Shown: positions 52,277-60,430 of the stretch, in pieces | Numbering within the stretch: the first letter of the stretch is position 1 | How the letters are laid out: each line of letters starts with the position of its first letter | Origin: Streptomyces sp. ITFR-16 | GTDB lineage: Bacteria > Actinomycetota > Actinomycetes > Streptomycetales > Streptomycetaceae | Direction of reading: 5' to 3' | Length of the DNA: 64,000 nucleotides | Assembly (NCBI RefSeq): GCF_031844705.1 | Contig: NZ_CP134609.1 | Span: 1,488,001 to 1,552,000 of the forward strand | Translations under genes and position numbers: made by a program | Notes under the pieces: model-generated | What the model was told of the DNA's origin: nothing | The model's database searches: none | Seen by the model: the letters and a program-made list of their open reading frames with translations, nothing else

Positions 52277-53242
52277 GTGGCCACGACGGACCGGAAGCGC
52301 ACGACGGACCGGAAAGACAAGACCATGTCGATGAGGGCGGCGATCGCCGCGTTCGTCCACGACGGCGCCACCGTCTGCATCGAGGGCTTCACCCATCTCG
52401 TCCCGACCGCCGCCGGGCACGAGATCATCCGGCAGGGCCGCCGGGACCTCACGGTCGTGCGGATGACCGCGGACATCGTGGTGGACCAGATGCTCGCCGC
52501 GGGCTGTGTGACACGGCTGGTCTCCTCCTTCGTGGGCAACTCGTCGGCCGGTTCGCTCGGTGAGCTGCGCCGCCGGGTGGAGCGCGCGGACCCGGCCCCG
52601 CTGGCGTTCGAGGAGTACAGCCACTACGGGATGATCTGCCGCTATCTCGCCGGCGCGCAGCGGCTGCCGTTCTATCCGCTGCGCTCGTACGGCGGCAGCG
52701 ATCTGCCGTCCGTCAACAGCGATCTGCGCAAGGTGACGTCGCCGTATCCCGGACCGGACGGAAGACCCGAGCAGATCTATGTCGTACCGCCCGTCCACCC
52801 GGAGGTGACGATCATCCACGCCCAGCGTGCCGACCGCGCCGGCAACACCCAGATGTGGGGGCTGACCGGTGTCCAGGCCGAGGCGGTGTACGCGGCCGAC
52901 AAGGCGGTCGTCGTCGTGGAGGAGATCGTCGGCGACGAGGTGATCCGCAAGGACCCCAACCGCACGCTCGTCCCCGCCCACGCGGTCGACGCCGTCGTCC
53001 ACTGCCCGCGCGGGGCGCACCCCTCGTTCGCGCAGGGCTACTACGACCGGGACAACGCCTTCTACCGGGCCTGGTCGCACATCAGCAAGGACCCCGGGCG
53101 GCTCCGGGCGTGGCTGGACGAATGGGTGCGCGGGACGGCGGACCACGCGGAGTACGTCGAGAAGCTCGGCGCCGATTTCTGGGCCGGGCTCGCGGTCGGC
53201 GAGGCGCTGAGCGAGCCAGTGAACTACGGGCGGCGGCTGTGA
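52277..53242 (+). CDS. CoA-transferase subunit A (3-oxoadipate CoA-transferase type)
   Basis: A 321-residue alpha subunit of a class I CoA-transferase: KTMSMRAAIAAFVHDGATVC, IEGFTHLVPTAAGHEIIRQG, and a NTQMWGLTGVQAEAVYAADK segment. With subunit B it would move CoA from succinyl-CoA to 3-oxoadipate, feeding the thiolase. A GTG start at 52277 with GAGGAG 4 nt upstream was chosen; it excludes a longer frame that would overlap the LysR gene start. Its stop overlaps the GTG of subunit B (GTGA). Confidence 0.88.
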   Translation: MATTDRKRTTDRKDKTMSMRAAIAAFVHDGATVCIEGFTHLVPTAAGHEIIRQGRRDLTVVRMTADIVVDQMLAAGCVTRLVSSFVGNSSAGSLGELRRRVERADPAPLAFEEYSHYGMICRYLAGAQRLPFYPLRSYGGSDLPSVNSDLRKVTSPYPGPDGRPEQIYVVPPVHPEVTIIHAQRADRAGNTQMWGLTGVQAEAVYAADKAVVVVEEIVGDEVIRKDPNRTLVPAHAVDAVVHCPRGAHPSFAQGYYDRDNAFYRAWSHISKDPGRLRAWLDEWVRGTADHAEYVEKLGADFWAGLAVGEALSEPVNYGRRL

Positions 53243-54033
53243 GCGCGCCCGCCGGCCACCGGAGCGAACAGGCGGCGGCCCTCACCTCCTCCGAACTGCT
53301 CTCCGTCGTCGCCTCCCGCGAACTTGCCGCGCGCCGCACGGTGTTCGCCGGGATCGGTCTGCCCACGCTCGCCACCGAGCTGGCGCATCTGACGGTCGCC
53401 CCGGACATCGAGGTGGTGTACGAGTCCGGGGTGTGCGGCGCCCACCCCTCCCATCTGCCGGAGACCATCGCCGACGCGGTCCTGATCACGGGGGCGGAGG
53501 CGGTGGTCCCGATGCCGATGCTGTTCGGCTGTGTGCTCCAGGGCGGTCACATCGACGTCGGTTTCCTGGGGGCCGCGCAGATCGACCGCCGGGGCAACCT
53601 GAACACGTCGGTGATCGGTGAGTGGGACAGCCCGGACGTCCGGCTGCCCGGGTCGGGCGGCGGGGTCGAGGTGATGGCCAACTCCCGGGAGGTCTTCGTG
53701 GTGATGCGCCGTCACCACCCGCGCTCCTTCCCGGCGGAGCTCGACTTCTGCACCACCCCGGGCCCGGACCGCGCGCTCGCCGAGGGCATCCGCCCGCTGG
53801 GCGCCGGGGTCACCCGGGTCGTCACGGAGCTGGGCATCCTGGCCCGCGCGGGCGTCGGCGAGGAGCTGCGGCTGGTCGCCGTCCAGCCGGGCGTCAGCGT
53901 CGAGCGGGTCCGGGAAGCCACCGGCTGGGACCTGCTGGTCGACGACACGGTCGAGGAGGTGGCGCCCCCGACCCGGGAGGAACTGCGCCTGCTGCGCGAG
54001 GATGTCGACCCGGACCGTGTGTACCTGCGCTGA
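53239..54033 (+). CDS. CoA-transferase subunit B (3-oxoadipate CoA-transferase type)
   Basis: A 264-residue beta subunit. The catalytic glutamate motif reads VVYESGVCGAHPSHL (usually SENG or ESG in this family), followed by PMPMLFGCVLQGGHIDVGFLG and the Gly-rich LPGSGGG. The 4-bp GTGA overlap with subunit A implies coupled translation in equal amounts. Together with the nearby thiolase and 3-hydroxyacyl-CoA dehydrogenase it makes a compact module for dicarboxylic acyl-CoA breakdown. No ring-cleavage gene is in the window, so the upstream substrate is open. Confidence 0.88.
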   Translation: MSAPAGHRSEQAAALTSSELLSVVASRELAARRTVFAGIGLPTLATELAHLTVAPDIEVVYESGVCGAHPSHLPETIADAVLITGAEAVVPMPMLFGCVLQGGHIDVGFLGAAQIDRRGNLNTSVIGEWDSPDVRLPGSGGGVEVMANSREVFVVMRRHHPRSFPAELDFCTTPGPDRALAEGIRPLGAGVTRVVTELGILARAGVGEELRLVAVQPGVSVERVREATGWDLLVDDTVEEVAPPTREELRLLREDVDPDRVYLR

Positions 54034-54084
54034 ACCGCACCGCCCGCCCCGCTGACCCGCCCCACCGAGAGGACCAGGACCCGT

Positions 54085-55650
54085 ATGCGTATCAGGATCG
54101 TCGGCGCCGGAGCCATGGGCCGCGGCATCGCCCAGTGGGCGGCCGCCGCCGGACACACCGTCGAGCTGGGCGACGTACGGACGGAGGCGGTGACGGACGC
54201 GGTCGCCTTCGTCCGGTCCATGCTCGAACGGGCCGCGCAGAAGGGCCGGATGTCCGAGGGGGACGCGGCGGCGGCCGTGGACCGGCTGGTCCCGCTGGAC
54301 GATCCGTGGGCGGCCGGCCCGGACGTGGAGCTGGTCATCGAGGCCGTGCGCGAGGACCTGGCGACCAAGACCGAGGTGTTCGGCCGGCTGGAGCGGGCAC
54401 TGCCCGCCTCCGCCGTCTTCGCGACCAACACCTCCTCGCTGTCCGTGACCCGGATCGCCGCAGAGCTGAAGGACCCAGGCCGGCTGGCCGGGCTGCACTT
54501 CTTCAACCCCGTCCCGCTGATGCGGATCGTCGAGGTGGTGCCCGGCGCCGCCACCCGGCCGGAGATCCCGCCGCTGCTGACCGCGCTCGTGGAGGGGTGC
54601 GGACACCGCGCGGTCACGGTCGCCGACACCCCCGGCTTCCTCGTCAACCACGCCGGGCGCGGCCTGGTGACGGAGGCGCTCGCGCTGCTGGAGGAGACGG
54701 TCGGCGAGCCGTCGGACATCGACCGGATCGCGCGGGACGTGCTGGGGCTGCGCATGGGCCCCTTCGAACTGATGGACCTCACCGGGCTGGATGTGACCGC
54801 CGCGGTCATCGACTCGATCTGGACGGGCTTCCGTTACGAGGACCGGCTGCGGCCTTCGTATCTGACCCCGAACCGGGTGGCGGCCGGGCTGCACGGCCGC
54901 AAGACGGGACGCGGCTGGTATCCGTACGGCCCCGAGGCACCGGCCGCGGTCCCGGAACCGCCGGTCACCGGGGACGCGGACCGGCCGGTGCACGTCTTCG
55001 CCGGGTCCCCGGAGCTGGAGGGCGACGCGACCGCGCTCCGCGAGGCGCTGGGCGCGGCGGGCGCCGCGGTCGAGTCCGGTGGGCGGCCGTCCGCCGGGGC
55101 GCTGGTCCTGGTCCCGGTGTGGGGCACCTCGGTCGCATCGGCGGTGGCCGCGCACGGACTCCCGGCCGGGCGCACCTTCGGCGTGGACCCGCTGCCGGCG
55201 GCCGGGCGCCGGCGGGTACTGGCGGTGACCCCGGCGGCGGATCCGGCGGCGGCGCGGGACGCCCGCGCGGTGCTGGCCCGGGCGGCGGACGGCGCCGAGC
55301 CGTCCGCGGTGTCGGTGGTACGGGACACGGCCGGCTCGGTCGCGCAGCGGCTGCTGGCCTCGATCGTGTCGGTCGCGGCGTCCATCGCGGAGCGCGCGCT
55401 CGCGGCCCCGGCCGACATCGATCTCGCGGTCACGGCCGGGCTCGGCTATCCGGCCGGGCCGCTGGCCTGGGGCGACCGGGTCGGCGCGGCACGGATGCTG
55501 GAACTGCACCGGGCGCTGTACGCGACGACCGGGGACCCGCGCCACCGCCCGACCCGCTGGGTCACCGAACGCGCCGCGCTCGGCCTGGCGCTCACGGACC
55601 CGGGCACATCACCGGCCGACTGCGTGGACGGTGCGCCCGACGCGGCCTGA
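54085..55650 (+). CDS. 3-hydroxyacyl-CoA dehydrogenase (PaaH-like, double C-terminal domain)
   Basis: A 521-residue NAD-dependent dehydrogenase. The Rossmann motif is RIVGAGAMGRGIAQWAAAAG at the N-terminus. Catalytic elements are TNTSSLSVTRIA and GLHFFNPVPLMRIVEVV (catalytic His), then NHAGRGLVTEALALLEE. A second 3HCDH C-terminal domain begins near residue 400 (GSVAQRLLASIVSVAASIAE, AVTAGLGYPAGPLAWGDRVG). This length and duplication are typical of PaaH-type 3-hydroxyadipyl-CoA dehydrogenases, which would yield the substrate of the thiolase here. It starts 51 bp after subunit B, so the three genes may form one operon. Confidence 0.9.
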   Translation: MRIRIVGAGAMGRGIAQWAAAAGHTVELGDVRTEAVTDAVAFVRSMLERAAQKGRMSEGDAAAAVDRLVPLDDPWAAGPDVELVIEAVREDLATKTEVFGRLERALPASAVFATNTSSLSVTRIAAELKDPGRLAGLHFFNPVPLMRIVEVVPGAATRPEIPPLLTALVEGCGHRAVTVADTPGFLVNHAGRGLVTEALALLEETVGEPSDIDRIARDVLGLRMGPFELMDLTGLDVTAAVIDSIWTGFRYEDRLRPSYLTPNRVAAGLHGRKTGRGWYPYGPEAPAAVPEPPVTGDADRPVHVFAGSPELEGDATALREALGAAGAAVESGGRPSAGALVLVPVWGTSVASAVAAHGLPAGRTFGVDPLPAAGRRRVLAVTPAADPAAARDARAVLARAADGAEPSAVSVVRDTAGSVAQRLLASIVSVAASIAERALAAPADIDLAVTAGLGYPAGPLAWGDRVGAARMLELHRALYATTGDPRHRPTRWVTERAALGLALTDPGTSPADCVDGAPDAA

Positions 55651-55671
55651 CGCGGTCCGCTCCGGCGCGGG

Positions 55672-55775
55672 GCGAAGACCGACGCGCGGGGCGAAGACCG
55701 ACGCGCGGGGGCGAACACCGACGCCGGGGCGAACACCGACGCCGGGGGCGATGACCGACGCCGGGGGATGACCGA
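55672..55775. repeat. Tandem repeat, about 19 bp x 5.5 copies
   Basis: Units of the type GCGAAGACCGACGCGCGGG start at 55672, 55691, 55711, 55729 and 55748, and a partial unit follows. Copies 1-2 read GCGAAGACC, 3-4 GCGAACACC and 5 GCGATGACC, so they degrade in order. Unit length varies from 18 to 20 bp because of the terminal G-run. It is non-coding on both strands as far as can be judged, and lies between the dehydrogenase stop and the VOC gene promoter. Confidence 0.85.
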
Positions 55776-55818
55776 TTCGTACAAGACCGGAGGCAGGCCC
55801 GCTGCCTACGGTCGTGGC

Positions 55819-56211
55819 ATGACTCCACGACTCGACGCGATCGGCATCACCACCGCGGATCTGGCCGCATCGCTCGCCTTCTACCGCCGGCTCGGCCTCG
55901 ACATCCCCGCCGACGCGGAATCCGCACCCCATGTCGAAACGACCCTCCCCGGCGGACAGCGCCTGCTGTGGGACACCGAGGACGTCGTCCGCTCCTTCGA
56001 TCCCGCGTGGTCCGGCGCGGGCGGCGGGGACCGGATCGGTCTTGCCTTCCTCTGCGACGGCCCGGCGGAGGTCGACGCCGTCTACGAGGACCTGACCGGT
56101 GCCGGATACCGCGGCCGTCTGAAGCCGTGGGACGCGGTGTGGGGGCAGCGGTACGCCGTCGTCCTCGACCCGGACGGCCTGGCGGTCTCGCTGTTCGCCC
56201 CCGCCGGGTAG
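55819..56211 (+). CDS. VOC (glyoxalase/bleomycin-resistance fold) protein
   Basis: A 130-residue single vicinal-oxygen-chelate unit: PRLDAIGITTADLAASLAFY, RRLGLDIPADAE, then YRGRLKPWDAVWGQRYAVVL and DPDGLAVSLFAP. The typical first His ligand is absent (IGITTAD, where family members often have H), so metal binding is uncertain and a binding-protein role is possible. TACGGT lies 6 nt before the ATG, a probable leaderless start. It converges on the AraC gene with 7 bp between stops. Confidence 0.87.
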   Translation: MTPRLDAIGITTADLAASLAFYRRLGLDIPADAESAPHVETTLPGGQRLLWDTEDVVRSFDPAWSGAGGGDRIGLAFLCDGPAEVDAVYEDLTGAGYRGRLKPWDAVWGQRYAVVLDPDGLAVSLFAPAG

Positions 56212-56218
56212 GAACCGC

Positions 56219-56914
56219 TCAGGGCGCGGCGAGGTACGCGGTCAGGGTGATGCCGGCCAGGTCGCGCATCTCGCGGGCCAGGTGTGCCTGGTCCGCGCAG
56301 CCCGCCGCGACAGCCGCCTCGGCGTACGGCGTCCCGGCCCGCACCAGGGCCAGCGCCCGTTGCAGGCGCAGCACCCGGGCGAGCGTCTTGGGCCCGTAGC
56401 CGAAGGCGTCCAGGGAGCGGCGGTGCAGCTGGCGCGCGCCGAGCCCCACCGACCGGGCGGTCTCCGCGACGGTGCGGCCGTCGTCGAGCCGGGCGGCCAC
56501 GGCCCGCATCGCCGGGTCCGGCGGCGCGGTGCCGGCCGCCCGGCTCAGGGCGATGTCCTCGAGGGCGGTCGCCGGGTCGGCGGCCTCGGCGACCCGTTCG
56601 GTCAGCTCGCGCACCCGGTCCCCGGGCCACAGTCCGGCCAGGGGGACCCGGCGGTCGCGCAGTTCGTGAGCGGGTACGCCGAGCAGGGCGGGCGCCGTGC
56701 CGGGGGCGAAGCGGATGCCCGCGACTTCGCCACCGGTGGCGGTCGGGGGTTCCGTACGGGTGTCGGGGCCGGCGACGAGGAGCCGGCCGCCGATCCAGAT
56801 CAGGTCCATGCATCCGTCGGGCAGCACCGGGTGGACCGCCCCCTCGGGCAGGGTCAGGGTCCAGACCTTCGCACCGTCCAGCCGCGACGCGCGCTCTTCG
56901 TAGCTGCCGCCCAT
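56219..56914 (-). CDS. AraC family transcriptional regulator
   Basis: A 231-residue regulator. The N-terminal DUF6597-like sensing region ([39 protein letters not shown]) is followed by a C-terminal AraC double HTH ([56 protein letters not shown]). The ATG at 56914 begins [10 protein letters not shown] and gives the usual family length; in-frame ATGs further upstream are less likely. Its proximity to the VOC gene suggests functional association. The inducer is unknown. Confidence 0.9.
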   Translation of the reverse strand: MGGSYEERASRLDGAKVWTLTLPEGAVHPVLPDGCMDLIWIGGRLLVAGPDTRTEPPTATGGEVAGIRFAPGTAPALLGVPAHELRDRRVPLAGLWPGDRVRELTERVAEAADPATALEDIALSRAAGTAPPDPAMRAVAARLDDGRTVAETARSVGLGARQLHRRSLDAFGYGPKTLARVLRLQRALALVRAGTPYAEAAVAAGCADQAHLAREMRDLAGITLTAYLAAP

Positions 56915-56972
56915 GCCACTAGTCTCGTCCACGGACGGTTCGAGGCAAGTCATCGGCATCCCGGGGGCGGTC

Positions 56973-57350
56973 ATGGCGGCACTGATGGAGTTCACCACGG
57001 ACAACGGTGCGACGGTGACGGTGGAGGTGGACCGTCATGTCCCCGGTGCCCGGCTGGTCGCACGCGACGGCCATGCGATGGCCCGGGCGGGGCGCACCTT
57101 CGACAGCGCGCTGGAGGGGATCCGGTCCGCGGCCGAGTCGGCGCTCGCGGTGTTCCGCGACGGCACGCGGAAGCCGGACGGGGTGGAGCTCGAATTCGGG
57201 GTGAAGATCACCTCCGAGGCCGGGGCGGTGATCGCGAAGAGCGCGCTGGAGGGCCATCTCGTGGTCAAGCTGTCGTGGTCGCCGGGTTCGGATGCCCCGG
57301 CCCCTCCGGCTCCCGCAGCTCCCCCTGCTCCTCAGGCCGCACGGCCCTAG
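56973..57350 (+). CDS. CU044_2847-type (trypco) small protein
   Basis: A 125-residue protein: [20 protein letters not shown], then [39 protein letters not shown] and HLVVKLSW, ending in a Pro/Ala tail. This matches the CU044_2847 family, a trypsin-co-occurring domain often found beside trypsin-like proteases or signalling proteins in actinomycetes. No trypsin gene is adjacent here. The start could also be the ATG four codons later. The function is unknown. Confidence 0.8.
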   Translation: MAALMEFTTDNGATVTVEVDRHVPGARLVARDGHAMARAGRTFDSALEGIRSAAESALAVFRDGTRKPDGVELEFGVKITSEAGAVIAKSALEGHLVVKLSWSPGSDAPAPPAPAAPPAPQAARP

Positions 57351-57357
57351 GCGCGCC

Positions 57358-58518
57358 TCACTCGCCGGGCGGGTGGGGCTTGTCGCTCTCCTTCTCGCGG
57401 CTCGGCTGGAGCCGCGACTTCACGTCGTCCGGCGGCAGGAAGCGCGACCAGCGCTCCGGGAACTCGGACGGCATGTAGGGACTGTCGCCGTCGTCCCCGT
57501 CTTCGTCCGGTCCGCCGTCCCAGCTCTCCGCCTGGGTGCGGGCCACGAACTCGGCCGCCTGGACCGCGCGCGCCCGGTCGTTGGCCGCGCGGGCCGCGGC
57601 CGTCGCCACCGAGGGCCAGACCCGGTCGATGGCGGCGTTGACCGCGGCGCCCACCAGTACCGCGAACGCGGAGATGCCGATCCACAGCAGCACGGCGATC
57701 GGTGCGGCCAGTGACCCGTAGATCGTCGGGCCCTCGACCGTACTGGTGAGGTAGATCCGGAGCAGGAAACTGCCCAGCACCCACATCGCCAGGGCCATCA
57801 GGGCGCCCGGCATGTCCTCGATCCAGGGTGAGCGGACGGGCACGGACACGTGGTAGAGCGTGGTGAGGAAGGAGATCGAGAGCAGTATCACCAGCGGCCA
57901 GTACAGGACGCTGATGACCTCGGTGCCCCACGGGATGAACTCCACGACCCGGTCGGGGCCGACCACCAGCAGCGGCAGCACCACCGCGCCGAGGAGCAGC
58001 GCCACGACGTACAGCAGGAAGGCGAGCATCCGGGTCTTCACGATGCCGCGGTGGCCGTCGAGGCCGTACATCACGGTGATCGTGTCGATGAAGACGTTCA
58101 CCGCGCGGGAGCCCGACCAGAGCGCGATGGCGAAGCCGATGGAGATGACGTCGGGCCGGGCCCCGGTGGTGACGTCCGCGAGCAGCGGTTTGGCGAAGTC
58201 ATTGACGCCGCGGTCGGAGAGCACCGTCTGGGCCGCGCTGAGGATGTTGCGCTCGATGGAGGCGACGGTCGCGGTGCTGGTCCACTCGTCGACGTAACCG
58301 AGCAGGCCGATCAGGCCGAGGAGCAGCGGGGGCAGGGACAGCAGGGTGAAGAACGCCGCCTCGGCGGCGAGTCCCAGGATGCGGTACTCCATGCACGAGT
58401 TGACCGTGTCCTTGAGCAACTGCCAGGCCAGCTGCCTCTTGGAGACGTTGCGGTAGAGCACTCGGGCCCGGTGGAGCCGGCCCGGTGGCCGCTCGGGTGT
58501 TTCATTTGCTGCCTGCAC
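57358..58518 (-). CDS. YihY/BrkB family membrane protein
   Basis: A 386-residue integral membrane protein of the YihY (BrkB) family. Six to seven membrane segments are seen, e.g. AAEAAFFTLLSLPPLLLGLIGLLG, AFLLYVVALLLGAVVLPLLVV, YWPLVILLSISFLT and LLWIGISAFAVLVGAAVNA. The conserved YGSLAAPIAVLLW is present. A hydrophilic Asp/Glu-rich tail of about 75 residues follows. GTG start at 58518, 17 bp from the divergent acyl-CoA dehydrogenase start. TACGGT is 6 nt before the GTG, with AAGGAC between. The family function is unsettled; older RNase BN naming is wrong. Confidence 0.9.
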   Translation of the reverse strand: MQAANETPERPPGRLHRARVLYRNVSKRQLAWQLLKDTVNSCMEYRILGLAAEAAFFTLLSLPPLLLGLIGLLGYVDEWTSTATVASIERNILSAAQTVLSDRGVNDFAKPLLADVTTGARPDVISIGFAIALWSGSRAVNVFIDTITVMYGLDGHRGIVKTRMLAFLLYVVALLLGAVVLPLLVVGPDRVVEFIPWGTEVISVLYWPLVILLSISFLTTLYHVSVPVRSPWIEDMPGALMALAMWVLGSFLLRIYLTSTVEGPTIYGSLAAPIAVLLWIGISAFAVLVGAAVNAAIDRVWPSVATAAARAANDRARAVQAAEFVARTQAESWDGGPDEDGDDGDSPYMPSEFPERWSRFLPPDDVKSRLQPSREKESDKPHPPGE

Positions 58519-58523
58519 GTCCT

Positions 58524-58530
58524 TACCGTA
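58524..58530. promoter_or_regulatory. Overlapping bidirectional -10 elements (TACCGTA)
   Basis: Plus strand TACCGT (58524-58529) is 6 nt before the ATG at 58536. Minus strand TACGGT (58530-58525) is 6 nt before the GTG at 58518. The two hexamers share five base pairs of one TACCGTA core. Both genes would be leaderless. Confidence 0.55.
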
Positions 58531-58535
58531 TCGGC

Positions 58536-60173
58536 ATGGCAGCCACCACCCACACAGTGTCCAACCAGGCCCCTCCCCTGCTCGGCTACGACGTCTTCGG
58601 CGCGGACCGGGTGCTCACCGAAGCAGTGGAGCGGCACCTGCCGGCGCAGGTGCTCGACGAGGCCCGGGACGCGCTGGCCACGCTCGGCCGGTCCGCCGGG
58701 TCCGCCCAGGCCGCGGAGTGGGGGACGCAGGCGAACGAGAACCCGCCGCGGCTGCGCACCCATGACCGCTACGGGAACCGCGTCGACGAGGTGGAGTTCC
58801 ATCCGGCCTGGCACCGGCTGCTCGGCCACGCCGTCACCGCCGGGCTGACCGACGCCTGGGACCGTCCGGGCGGGCATGTGCGCCGGGCCGCAGGTTTCCT
58901 GGTGTGGACGCAGGCCGAGGCGGGCCACGGCTGTCCGCTGTCGATGACGCACGCGGCGGTGCCGGCCCTGCGCACCGATCCGGCGGTGGCCGCCGTGTGG
59001 GAGCCGCTGCTGACCTCGCATGTGTACGAGGAGGAGCTGCGGGCGCCCGGGGAGAAGGCCGGGGCGCTGCTCGGGATGGGCATGACGGAGAAGCAGGGCG
59101 GCACGGACGTGCGGTCCAACACCACCCGCGCCGAGCCGCTCGCGGAGGAGGGCGCCTATCTGCTCACCGGGCACAAGTGGTTCTGCTCGGCGCCCATGTC
59201 CGACGGGTTCCTGGTGCTGGCGCAGGCGCCCGGCGGGCTGAGCTGCTTCCTGCTGCCCCGGGTGCTGCCGGACGGCAGCCGCAACCCGTTCGCGATCCAG
59301 CGCCTCAAGGACAAGCTGGGCAACCGCTCCAACGCCTCGGCGGAGGTCGAGTTCGACGGGACCTGGGCGCGGCTGATCGGTGAGGAGGGGCGCGGGGTGC
59401 GGACCATCATCGACATGGTGGCGGCGACCCGGCTGGACTGTGTGACCGGCTCGGCGGCGCTGATGCGGCAGGCGGTGGCGCAGGCCGTCCACCACACCTC
59501 GTACCGCGGCGCCTTCGGCGGGCCGCTGGTGGACAAGCCGCTGATGCGCAATGTGCTGGCGGACCTCGCGCTGGAGTCGGAGGCGGCGACGGTGCTGGCG
59601 ATGCGGCTGGCGGCGGCGTACGACGACGGGGGCGGGAGCGAGGCGGCGTTCCTGCGGATCGCGGTGCCGGCGGCGAAGTACTGGGTGACCAAGCGGTGCA
59701 CGCCGCTGGTCGTGGAGGCGCTGGAGTGCCTGGGCGGCAACGGCTATGTGGAGGAGTCGGGGATGCCCCGGCTGCTGCGCGAGGCGCCCCTCAACTCGAT
59801 CTGGGAGGGCTCGGGGAACGTACAGGCGCTGGATGTGCTGCGGGCGCTGCAACGGGAGCCCCTGGCACTCAACGCGTATCTCCAGGAGGTCGGGCTCGCC
59901 CGGGGCGCCGATCACCGGCTCGACCGGGCGATCAAGGACCTGCTGACCGAGCTGGCCGATCTCGCGGGGATCGAGGCGCGGGCCCGGCGGGTCGTGGAGC
60001 GGCTGGCGCTGGTGCTCCAGGGGTCGCTGCTGGTGCGCTGGGCGCCGCCGGAGGTGGCCGACGCCTTCTGCGCGTCGCGCCTGGGCGGGGACGGGGGCGC
60101 GGTGTTCGGGACGCTGCCGCACAGCCTGGACCTGGCGGCGGTGGTGGCGCGGGCCCGGCCAGTGGAGGACTGA
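58536..60173 (+). CDS. AidB-like acyl-CoA dehydrogenase
   Basis: A 545-residue flavoprotein of the AidB type, whose length matches E. coli AidB (541) and exceeds normal acyl-CoA dehydrogenases (about 380). FAD-contact motifs are LLGMGMTEKQGGTDVRSNTT, LTGHKWFCSAPMSDGFLV and LECLGGNGYVEESGMPRLL, followed by REAPLNSIWEGSGNV. AidB is induced with Ada/AlkA and protects DNA from alkylation; an Ada/AlkA fusion is at 39921. It could instead be a plain acyl-CoA oxidising enzyme. It starts from a probable leaderless promoter shared with the YihY gene. Confidence 0.9.
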   Translation: MAATTHTVSNQAPPLLGYDVFGADRVLTEAVERHLPAQVLDEARDALATLGRSAGSAQAAEWGTQANENPPRLRTHDRYGNRVDEVEFHPAWHRLLGHAVTAGLTDAWDRPGGHVRRAAGFLVWTQAEAGHGCPLSMTHAAVPALRTDPAVAAVWEPLLTSHVYEEELRAPGEKAGALLGMGMTEKQGGTDVRSNTTRAEPLAEEGAYLLTGHKWFCSAPMSDGFLVLAQAPGGLSCFLLPRVLPDGSRNPFAIQRLKDKLGNRSNASAEVEFDGTWARLIGEEGRGVRTIIDMVAATRLDCVTGSAALMRQAVAQAVHHTSYRGAFGGPLVDKPLMRNVLADLALESEAATVLAMRLAAAYDDGGGSEAAFLRIAVPAAKYWVTKRCTPLVVEALECLGGNGYVEESGMPRLLREAPLNSIWEGSGNVQALDVLRALQREPLALNAYLQEVGLARGADHRLDRAIKDLLTELADLAGIEARARRVVERLALVLQGSLLVRWAPPEVADAFCASRLGGDGGAVFGTLPHSLDLAAVVARARPVED

Positions 60174-60194
60174 CCGGGAGCAGGGGCAGCTACA

Positions 60195-60228
60195 GGGGGT
60201 GGTGCTGCGCCGACACGGCACCACCCCC
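60195..60228. terminator. Strong terminator hairpin behind the AidB-like gene
   Basis: A perfect 11-bp stem, GGGGGTGGTGC (60195-60205) and GCACCACCCCC (60218-60228), with a 12-nt loop, 21 bp after the stop. The remaining 200 bp to the GAF gene hold further short inverted repeats (GTACCA-N6-TGGTAC near 60279-60296 and GTTGCAAC near 60324-60331) and no gene. Confidence 0.8.
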
Positions 60229-60430
60229 CATGCTGTACACACCACGCCTCGGGGCCGGGGCCCCGCTGTGCGGTGTACCACCACCTTGGTACGGGCCGGG
60301 GACCGTCGCCAGAGTTGCAGAGGGTTGCAACCATTGTGTGGAGTCGCGGCATCGGTGCCCGCCGGGGGAGGCAGGATGGGCCCGTGGACCCTTGACACGG
60401 GTCCGGCACTGGCTTGAGGGGGAATCGGGC

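Noticed and set aside
55672..55775. CRISPR-like array
   Set aside because: The units are directly adjacent with no unique spacers, only 18-20 bp long and drifting in sequence; no cas gene is near.
57358..58518. RNase BN annotation for the YihY protein
   Set aside because: It is an old misnaming of the family; the protein is a multi-pass membrane protein without nuclease motifs.
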